DNA from: an uncultured Clostridia bacterium | GTDB taxonomy: Bacteria; Bacillota; Clostridia; Christensenellales; Borkfalkiaceae | Reading direction: 5' to 3' | Length of the DNA: 19,795 bases | NCBI GenBank assembly: GCA_934271735.1 | Contig: CAKQSB010000024.1 | Span: 1-19,795 of the forward strand | In this document: piece after piece, positions 14,741 to 19,795 of the stretch | Numbering within the stretch: the first letter of the stretch is position 1 | Layout of the letters: each line of letters opens with the position of its first letter | Notes under the pieces: model-generated | Database searches by the model: none | Told to the model about the DNA's origin: nothing | Seen by the model: only the letters and a program-made list of their open reading frames with translations | Program-made: the position numbers and the translations under genes

Positions 14741-16543
14741 TTATCTGATATTTTTATACATAGGACCGTAAGCCGCGCAAGCTCTGTAATCCTGACCTTC
14801 TTTATCCTGACCGAAAGCAGCCCAGGCCGAAGGACGATAAATATCTTTATCTTCGACGTTGTGCATACAAACGGGAATACGAAGCATCGAACACATAGTG
14901 ATTAAATCCGCGCCGATATGTCCGTAAGAAATCGCACCGTGGTTTGCGCCCCAGTTGTTCATTACGTCGTAAGCGGAAGTAAATGCGCCTTTGCCGGTTA
15001 TTCTCGGAGTGAACCAGGTGCAGGGCCAGGTGTAGTCCGTTCTCTTCCAAAGCTTATCCGTAACTTCGTCCGGAAGTTTAACCGTCCAGCCTTCGACTAT
15101 CTGCAAAACGGGTCCCAAGCCTTTGATAAGGTTAAGTCTTATCATGGTCGCCGGCATTTCCGCTCTCGTTACGAAGCGACTCGAATATCCGCCGCCGCGG
15201 AAATAGCCGAGGTCTGCGTAAGGCCAGGTTGTAGCGCCCATCATAGTGTCGATATCCTTATCGGTTACTTCCCACCATCTCTTCATAACGGCGTTGCCCT
15301 TTTCGTCCTTAACTTCGCCGCAAGCGTCTACGCAGCACGCGCCCGAATTGATAAGGTGAATAAAGCCGTCCGCTTCTTTCGCGTGACCTTCGAGTTTATA
15401 TCCGGTAACTCTCTTTACCGATTCACCCGACCAGTAAGTTCTTACATCCGCGAACATCTGAGCTCTGCCCGTCAAAAGTTTCATAAAGAGCATCGAGGTT
15501 GCATTAAGCGTGTCGTTTTCCGTTCCGAGAATGTAAGGTTCTCTCGCTCCGTTCCAGTCGAACGAAGAGTTAAGAATACTTTCGGGGAAATCGCAGTTAG
15601 GATAGAAGTCCGTCCACTGTCTTTGACCCTGGAAACCGCCGACGATTGCATTGTGTCCCACTCTTTCTTCTTCTCTGCCCTTCGGAAGACGTTTGTTCCC
15701 GTTGAACAAATCCTTTATAATGCACGCCATTTTAGCCGTGAATTCCCAGTCTTTCTCCTTCTGAGCCGCGCTCTTCTGCATTTCGGGCGGATTCTTATCG
15801 AAATCGGGGCGGCATTTTTCCTTAACCCATGCAAGAGCCTTTTTATATTCCGCTCTGTCGTAAATGCCCTGAGTCATTCTTCTGATAATTTCTACTTCGT
15901 CCACCGATTCGACTCTCATTCCGAGATATTCCTCGAAAAATTCGGGGCTTATGATGGATCCGCCGATACCCATCGTAACCGAACCGATCTGAAGATAGGA
16001 TTTACCTCTCATCGTCGCAACCGCGACAGCCGCTCTTGCGAAACGAAGAATTTTATCCTGAACATCGTTAGGAATGGACGTATCGTCCGCTTCCTGAACC
16101 TCGTGACCGTAAATACCGAATGCGGGAAGTCCTTTCTGATTGTGCGTTGCGAGAACGGAAGCAAGATAAACCGCGCCGGGACGTTCCGTTCCGTTAAAGC
16201 CCCAGACGGCTTTTATCGTCATCGGATCCATATCCATAGTTTCCGCGCCGTAGCACCAGCAGGGAGTTACGGTAAGCGTGATGTCTACGCCCGCTTTTTT
16301 GAACTTGTCCGCACAAGCCGCAGCTTCCGCAACACGACCGATAGTGGTATCGGCAATGATAACTTTAACGTGTTCGCCGTTAGAATAAAATACGTTATCT
16401 TCGATAAGCTTAGCGGCGGATTTCGCCATATTCATAGTCTGATCTTCGAGAGATTCTCTGACTTTGATTTTGCCGCGTCTGCCGTCGATGGTAGGTCTTA
16501 TTCCGATAACGGGATAATCGCCTATAAGTCTTGATTTTGCCAT
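14741..16543 (-). CDS. fucI: L-fucose isomerase
   Basis: Converts L-fucose to L-fuculose (and often D-arabinose to D-ribulose) with Mn2+, the first intracellular step of fucose use. The 600 residues align along their whole length with E. coli FucI as I recall it: IGIRPTIDGRRGKIKVRESLE at the start, TPCWCYGAETMDMDP at 93-107, WGFNGTERPGAVYLA at 114-128, and RIPVCMHNVEDKDIYRPSAWA near the end. Metal ligands equivalent to E. coli Glu337, Asp361 and His528 are Glu342 (TEND), Asp366 (FADVRTYW) and His536 (NWGANHG). The ATG has CGGAGG upstream. No fucK, fucA or permease gene is visible. A divergent AraC regulator adjoins it. Confidence 0.97.
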   Translation of the reverse strand: MAKSRLIGDYPVIGIRPTIDGRRGKIKVRESLEDQTMNMAKSAAKLIEDNVFYSNGEHVKVIIADTTIGRVAEAAACADKFKKAGVDITLTVTPCWCYGAETMDMDPMTIKAVWGFNGTERPGAVYLASVLATHNQKGLPAFGIYGHEVQEADDTSIPNDVQDKILRFARAAVAVATMRGKSYLQIGSVTMGIGGSIISPEFFEEYLGMRVESVDEVEIIRRMTQGIYDRAEYKKALAWVKEKCRPDFDKNPPEMQKSAAQKEKDWEFTAKMACIIKDLFNGNKRLPKGREEERVGHNAIVGGFQGQRQWTDFYPNCDFPESILNSSFDWNGAREPYILGTENDTLNATSMLFMKLLTGRAQMFADVRTYWSGESVKRVTGYKLEGHAKEADGFIHLINSGACCVDACGEVKDEKGNAVMKRWWEVTDKDIDTMMGATTWPYADLGYFRGGGYSSRFVTRAEMPATMIRLNLIKGLGPVLQIVEGWTVKLPDEVTDKLWKRTDYTWPCTWFTPRITGKGAFTSAYDVMNNWGANHGAISYGHIGADLITMCSMLRIPVCMHNVEDKDIYRPSAWAAFGQDKEGQDYRACAAYGPMYKNIR

Positions 16544-16581
16544 TTTTATATTCCTCCGAAGAATATTTTCATTTTAATATA

Positions 16582-16587
16582 ATTATA
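16582..16587 (-). promoter_or_regulatory. -10 box of fucI without a good -35
   Basis: TATAAT on the minus strand, about 38 bases before the fucI ATG. At 16-18 bases upstream there is no TTGACA-like box, as expected for a promoter that needs an activator such as the divergent AraC-family protein. It lies four bases from the -35 box of the divergent promoter. Confidence 0.5.
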
Positions 16588-16590
16588 TCC

Positions 16591-16620
16591 TTGAAAAATC
16601 CCGATTACTTGTGCTATAAT
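16591..16620 (+). promoter_or_regulatory. Promoter of the AraC-family regulator
   Basis: TTGAAA (16591-16596, 5 of 6) and TATAAT (16615-16620, 6 of 6) with 18 bases between them. The leader to the ATG at 16669 is about 42 bases and ends in AAAGGA. Confidence 0.7.
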
Positions 16621-16668
16621 AATAATAAATATAATTATTTTCAGATTTACGGTAAAAAAAAGGAATTT

Positions 16669-17511
16669 ATGAGCTTCAACGAGTTAAAACAACACGGCAC
16701 GGAGGATTTTCCGTTCGGAATTTACGTTATAGATAAAGATCACCCGAAATACGAGATGGCGTTCCACTGGCACGCGAGCGTTGAGATAATAAGGATATTG
16801 AAGGGACAACTTTTTATTACTTTAAATAATAAGAGCTTCACCGCAAAAGGCGGCGACGTGGTTTTCGTAAACCCCGAAACCATTCACGGGGCGTCCCCTT
16901 ACGAGTGCGAATACGAATGTCTCGTTTTCCCTTTAAACTTTTTCAAAAGCGGAAACAGAACTTGCGACAGGTTTTTGGAGGACTTAGCCGATAAGAACAG
17001 CAAGCTCGATTTTATGCCGTCCGGCAACGAACTTCTCTTTTGCGTAAACGAACTTTTCGAGACGGTAAAAGCCCGCGAAAACGGATATCAATTTATTACG
17101 ATAGGGCTTGTTTATCGACTTATAGGCTTATTTGTGAAGACCAATCAATATTCTTACGAGACAAAAGGTTTAACCGATAAAAACGATCAGAAAGTTTTAA
17201 AGCTCAAAAGAACTCTCGCTTTTATAAGAGAGAATTTCGACAAGGAAATTTCACTCGACGAAATAGCTTTGCCGTCGGGTTTTTCCACGAAATACTTCTG
17301 CTCGTTCTTTAAGGATATGACGGGAAAATCGGCAATCGAATATCTCAACTCCTACCGCGTGGAAAGAGCTTGCCGAAAACTCCTCGGGAGCGATCAGACG
17401 ATTACGCAGATTGCTTACGGCTCGGGTTTTAACGATTTGAGTTATTTTATCAAAACGTTCAAAAAAATAAAAGGCTGCTCGCCGAGCGATTACAGAAAAA
17501 CCTCCGTATAA
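16669..17511 (+). CDS. AraC-family transcriptional regulator, likely of fucI
   Basis: The 280 residues have an N-terminal cupin sensor domain (FHWHASVEI with His33 and His35, GGDVVFVNPETIHG at 61-74) and a C-terminal pair of helix-turn-helix motifs (about 182-278: ISLDEIALPSGFSTKYFCSFFK and ITQIAYGSGFNDLSYFIKTFKK), with the family ending GCSPSDYRK. Such proteins bind a sugar or related ligand and usually activate. Divergent placement over a shared 125-base region suggests it controls fucI, and perhaps itself. The frame is open upstream to a TTG inside fucI, but the promoter at 16591-16620 and the AAAGGA before the ATG at 16669 favour the latter. Confidence 0.9.
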   Translation: MSFNELKQHGTEDFPFGIYVIDKDHPKYEMAFHWHASVEIIRILKGQLFITLNNKSFTAKGGDVVFVNPETIHGASPYECEYECLVFPLNFFKSGNRTCDRFLEDLADKNSKLDFMPSGNELLFCVNELFETVKARENGYQFITIGLVYRLIGLFVKTNQYSYETKGLTDKNDQKVLKLKRTLAFIRENFDKEISLDEIALPSGFSTKYFCSFFKDMTGKSAIEYLNSYRVERACRKLLGSDQTITQIAYGSGFNDLSYFIKTFKKIKGCSPSDYRKTSV

Positions 17512-17563
17512 ATATTTTTTTGTCGCAATTATTTCTAACCCCATTTTTACCCTGTTAAACCAT

Positions 17564-17603
17564 AAGAAATTGTGTAAGCCGTTTCCGACTTACACAATTT
17601 CTT
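17564..17603. repeat. Perfect 15-bp inverted repeat after the AraC gene
   Basis: AAGAAATTGTGTAAG (17564-17578) and its exact complement (17589-17603) around a 10-base loop, 52 bases after the regulator stop. It could end that transcript, but the 3' side lacks a T-run beyond the stem. A mobile palindrome or an operator are other options. Confidence 0.6.
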
Positions 17604-17777
17604 CAATCCGACAAATTTCATACAACAAATAAAGAAACGATATTTTTCTTTAACGCTTTTTATATTATCTTCATCGGAATTATTTAATATAAAATTTTTC
17701 GTCCGGATTATTTGTTTAAGCAATATTCGCTGTTGGCAAGACAAGAATCAAAACAACATAACAATATGGCATAACAC

Positions 17778-17806
17778 TTGCAAAATGCAGTCAAACAGTA
17801 TATAAT
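17778..17806 (+). promoter_or_regulatory. Promoter of the lipoprotein gene
   Basis: TTGCAA (17778-17783, 4 of 6) and TATAAT (17801-17806, 6 of 6) with 17 bases between them. Transcription would begin near 17813, giving a leader of about 265 bases to the chosen ATG. Confidence 0.7.
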
Positions 17807-18078
17807 ATAACCATTAAAAGTATACTTATATCAGGCTGCAAAATCGCATGCAGATGGGTTATGCTCAGCTATTTCGGAGTTTAAAAAGGAGATTTCAAAA
17901 AAAATAGGGTTATGAACGAATGACAAATACCCCTGACTCCGGAGATAAACAAAAGTTCAGAAGTTTTTATCCGTATATCGCAAACATATTGCTTGTGCCG
18001 AATACGACAAAAACGGTTATGAAGACTACTCAACAAACAGAACAACTAAACAAGACATTTTTGGAGGTCATAAATACT

Positions 18079-18702
18079 ATGTTTAAAAAGAGATTATCAA
18101 TGATTATTTGCGCAGTGCTTTTAGCGATAACCTGCATAGGTTTAGTTGCGTGCGGAAATGACGACAGTGGCGAAGAAAGCAAAAATCCCGTTCACGACAG
18201 CACAAAATGGTTCACAGAAGAAGAGCTGTCGGCAAAAGGGCTTACCGGATTGACTGCTCCGACAGGGTTGTCCGGAGAGATGAATTCAAGCGATACCTGG
18301 TATAACGACGGATACTCGTTTTCGCAGGCATGTCCGGACGAAGATACGTTCAAAGCGAATGCAGAAACATATTTTTCGTATTTAAAGTCGCATTATGACG
18401 GCATGTTCGGCAAACCGAGACTCGAAAAATTCAGTATGGATACAAACGAAAATTGGTATATCATTGAACAAAAAAACGATTTGTCCGACTATTTCGATGA
18501 TAATCCGAGCAAACTGTATGAGTTCTATTACGTAAGAAATAACACTTTGGATAACGGCTATTTTGAAAAAGGCTCGGTCTGGATTTTTGAAATTCGCTAT
18601 GAATTCGATACCGATTCCGACGGATACAAATTCAAACTGTTTATTGAAAGCGCAGACTCCTCGCATAACGGGATTTACACAAACTATTACAAAATGAGAT
18701 AA
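18079..18702 (+). CDS. Lipoprotein of unknown function
   Basis: The 207 residues start with a lipoprotein signal peptide: MFKKRL, a hydrophobic stretch, and the lipobox LVAC with the lipidated Cys at about residue 25, so the product should be attached to the outer face of the membrane. The mature part is acidic and rich in aromatic residues (WFTEEEL, DTWYNDGYSFSQACPD, WIFEIRYEFD), with one further Cys and no recognised domain. The start is set by the signal peptide; GGAGG lies 11 bases upstream, a little far. The frame extends 53 codons further upstream, but that would bury the signal. A strong terminator follows. I do not recognise the family. Confidence 0.8.
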   Translation: MFKKRLSMIICAVLLAITCIGLVACGNDDSGEESKNPVHDSTKWFTEEELSAKGLTGLTAPTGLSGEMNSSDTWYNDGYSFSQACPDEDTFKANAETYFSYLKSHYDGMFGKPRLEKFSMDTNENWYIIEQKNDLSDYFDDNPSKLYEFYYVRNNTLDNGYFEKGSVWIFEIRYEFDTDSDGYKFKLFIESADSSHNGIYTNYYKMR

Positions 18703-18810
18703 AGCCAATATATATCGGTGAAACAACGGGTTTCGGCAAAACAACATTCAGCTGAAACAACGCTTATGAAAACATAATTTTTGTCGTGTTACGCATAAAC
18801 AACATCGATC

Positions 18811-18826
18811 ATAAGAGAAATCTTAT
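18811..18826 (+). repeat. Small hairpin with GAAA tetraloop
   Basis: ATAAGA-GAAA-TCTTAT, six pairs closed by a GNRA-type loop, placed five bases before the strong terminator of the lipoprotein transcript. It may protect the 3' end or belong to a small RNA. Only the structure is seen. Confidence 0.4.
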
Positions 18827-18830
18827 AAAC

Positions 18831-18872
18831 AAACGACCGACTGCATTCGTAAGAGTGCGGTCGGTCGTTTTT
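18831..18872 (+). terminator. Intrinsic terminator after the lipoprotein gene
   Basis: A long stem (18831-18845 with 18856-18870; core ACGACCGAC/GTCGGTCGT, one G-T pair further in) with a 10-base loop, directly followed by a T-run in GTTTTTC. Confidence 0.85.
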
Positions 18873-18978
18873 CGACAATTAAGTCAATGAGCATCATATG
18901 CTCCTTACGAACCCGAAAAAGACCTAAACGACGGCTCGCCGACAAATGACAAACGCAGATAAAACCCAAATTTTATGC

Positions 18979-19022
18979 AAAAAAAACCTAAACCAAACAC
19001 TTTCGTATTCGATTCAGGTTTT
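18979..19022 (-). terminator. Intrinsic terminator downstream of the tRNA remnant
   Basis: On the minus strand AAAACCTGAATC (19022-19011) pairs with GGTTTAGGTTTT (18994-18983), twelve pairs with two G-T, then TTTT to 18979. It begins four bases after the tRNA CCA, as expected for the original tRNA transcript. Confidence 0.75.
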
Positions 19023-19025
19023 GAT

Positions 19026-19053
19026 TGGCGGAAGCGAGGGGATTCGAACCCCA
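19026..19053 (-). tRNA. 3' fragment of a tRNA, probably tRNA-Ser (remnant, possible att site)
   Basis: Minus strand: T-arm GGGG-TTCGAAT-CCCC, then acceptor 3' strand CGCTTCC, discriminator G and encoded CCA. G73 and this acceptor sequence are common in tRNA-Ser. The 5' strand of the acceptor (GGAAGCG on minus, CGCTTCC on plus) and the D and anticodon arms are absent in the following 100 bases. The remnant is what site-specific integration into the 3' end of a tRNA gene leaves at the far junction. The amino acid identity is inferred. Confidence 0.75.
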
Positions 19054-19090
19054 AACATATAAAAACACTGGGATGGGCGGTGGAGAACCA

Positions 19091-19119
19091 TTGAAAAAAG
19101 TGGAGGAATATGGTATAAT
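19091..19119 (+). promoter_or_regulatory. Promoter of the SUFU-domain gene
   Basis: TTGAAA (19091-19096) and TATAAT (19114-19119) with 17 bases between them, close to consensus. Transcription would begin near 19126, about 23 bases before the ATG. Confidence 0.75.
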
Positions 19120-19148
19120 AATAAAAAATAAACAACGAGTATTGGTTT

Positions 19149-19795
19149 ATGGAAGGTAAACGACATCAAAAATTATATGAGCATTATAAAACTGTTTTCG
19201 GCGAAGAACCGATTTTTAGTTTGAAACTGAAAAAGAATGTTTTGCCGACAGATATGAAGCCGATTACGACGCTTGTTTTTAAACCGACGGACGAAATGCC
19301 GTTTTGGAAACTGTGTACAATCGGCGCAAGCGATTATCTGATGCCCGAGCGTGAAATTGGCTGGGGAAGGAAGGCGAATCGCCGCAACGAGTATATGATG
19401 CTTATTTCGCCCGACGTCGATATTCGTAATCCTTCGGACGACGAAGACGCGCCGACGGACTGGCTATCGTTAAACTCGCTTCTTTGGGCAACTGCGGAAT
19501 ATGCGTTCAACGAAAAAGATAACATAACCATTTCGGACACGCTCGATATGGGAATCGACGGGAAATATTGCGGCACGATACTCTTATTACCCGAAGTATT
19601 CAAAACGCCGAAAATCGTGAAATGCTACGTTTCCGAGCATAAATACATCAGTATATTTCAGGTAATGCCGATAACGAGAGAGTTGCTTACAAAGAAACTC
19701 CGGAAGAAAGCCAACGGTATTTATTGGCTTATGGAACAGTTTTACACGCACGACGACGATTACAAACTTATATCGTCCAAACCGTTCGCAACGTT
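19149..19795 (+). CDS. SUFU (suppressor of fused) domain protein, 3' end outside the window
   Basis: An ATG at 19149 opens 215 codons without a stop to the window end. The product begins MEGKRHQKLYEHYKTVFGEE, then shows the order of features known from bacterial SUFU-domain proteins: TTLVFKPTDEMPFWKLCTIGASD (about 40-62), a conserved RRNEYMMLISPD (about 78-89), a WLSLNSLLWATAEY helix, and a core ending near ITRELLTKKL. Bacterial SUFU proteins are often immunity proteins in polymorphic toxin loci. The ribosome site is weak (ACGAG). It starts about 95 bases beyond a tRNA remnant, so it may be the first gene of an integrated element. Family assignment is by motif memory, not by search. Confidence 0.68.
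   Translation, partial: MEGKRHQKLYEHYKTVFGEEPIFSLKLKKNVLPTDMKPITTLVFKPTDEMPFWKLCTIGASDYLMPEREIGWGRKANRRNEYMMLISPDVDIRNPSDDEDAPTDWLSLNSLLWATAEYAFNEKDNITISDTLDMGIDGKYCGTILLLPEVFKTPKIVKCYVSEHKYISIFQVMPITRELLTKKLRKKANGIYWLMEQFYTHDDDYKLISSKPFAT

Larger units (their letters stand above)
17512..18078. other. Long intergenic region and leader before the lipoprotein gene
   Basis: No convincing gene. It holds a 15-bp palindrome (17564-17603), a sigma-A promoter (17778-17806), and a leader of about 265 bases. The leader contains a CTGCA...TGCAG inverted repeat, an AAAAAGGAG at 17883-17891 without a matching start codon, and a three-codon frame at 17912 whose stop overlaps the next ATG at 17920. The frame from that ATG joins the lipoprotein in phase, but a signal peptide begins only at 18079. 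Confidence 0.5.
18703..19148. other. Intergenic region with terminators, a tRNA remnant and a promoter
   Basis: No protein gene is supported. From left to right: four copies of AAACAAC (18721, 18739, 18755, 18797), a hairpin with a GAAA loop (18811-18826), the lipoprotein terminator (18831-18872), a small GAGCAT/ATGCTC palindrome (18889-18903), a minus-strand terminator, a tRNA 3' fragment and a plus-strand promoter. Confidence 0.6.

Noticed and set aside
14918..16534. Open frame of 538 codons on the plus strand, opposite fucI
   Set aside because: fucI is identified beyond doubt along its whole length. The antisense frame follows from its codon choice and has no domain, ribosome site or promoter.
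16531..16668. N-terminal extension of the AraC regulator from a TTG
   Set aside because: It would span the regulator's own promoter and overlap the fucI start; the ATG at 16669 has a ribosome site and matches the usual start of the cupin domain.
17547..17744. 65-codon frame on the minus strand
   Set aside because: It starts at TTG without a ribosome site, crosses the palindrome and resembles no family.
17920..18078. 53-codon N-terminal extension of the lipoprotein
   Set aside because: It would place a lipoprotein signal peptide inside the protein. The signal and GGAGG support 18079, though the in-phase frame is noted as a finding.
19026..19117. Intact tRNA-Ser on the minus strand
   Set aside because: The 5' acceptor strand and the D and anticodon arms are missing where they should be, so only the 3' fragment is called.
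18905..19135. 76-codon frame on the minus strand
   Set aside because: It runs through the terminator and the tRNA remnant, so it is not a real gene.
1..19795. CRISPR array or rRNA genes
   Set aside because: No regularly spaced repeats of suitable length and no rRNA-like sequence were seen.

Overview
The window looks like the chromosome of a low-to-moderate GC, AT-skewed Firmicute (Bacillota, probably a Clostridia-class gut bacterium). Reasons: a Firmicute-style dcw cluster, strong Shine-Dalgarno sites, TTGACA/TATAAT promoters, a meso-DAP type MurE, and an L-fucose utilisation gene. Genus cannot be assigned from sequence alone.

Region 1 (1-10171, minus strand) is the division and cell wall (dcw) cluster. 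In transcription order it reads mraZ, rsmH, ftsL-like, ftsI/spoVD-type PBP, murE, mraY, murD, ftsW, murA and the first codons of a further gene (position suggests ftsQ/divIB). Genes overlap or nearly touch. One near-perfect sigma-A promoter (TTGACA-17-TATAAT) precedes mraZ, with three abutting 10-bp repeats that resemble MraZ boxes. murF and murG are not in the visible part. The ftsI-type gene has no in-frame ATG, GTG or TTG that would keep its membrane anchor; a good Shine-Dalgarno points to an ATA start.

Region 2 (10269-12051) holds a short, divergent glutamate racemase (murI, minus) divergent from aspartate-semialdehyde dehydrogenase (asd, plus). They supply D-Glu and the DAP branch for the same peptidoglycan pathway. 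asd may be leaderless.

Region 3 (12078-13702, minus) is a stand-alone large serine recombinase preceded by a 49-residue small gene that overlaps it by ATGA, so the pair is probably co-translated. No other mobile-element genes are seen here.

Region 4 (13803-17511) is sugar metabolism: a TIM-barrel sugar-phosphate isomerase/epimerase-like protein (plus), a shared bidirectional terminator, L-fucose isomerase (fucI, minus), and a divergent AraC-family regulator (plus) whose promoter overlaps that of fucI.

Region 5 (17512-19795) looks accessory. It holds a 15-bp palindrome, a lipoprotein of unknown function behind a good promoter and long leader, and a strong terminator. Next come the 3' end of a tRNA (probably tRNA-Ser) with its own terminator but no 5' half, and then a promoter plus the start of a SUFU-domain protein that runs off the window. 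The tRNA remnant is the classic footprint of an integrated element, which would lie to the right, with the SUFU gene (a family used as immunity proteins in polymorphic toxin systems) as its first gene.
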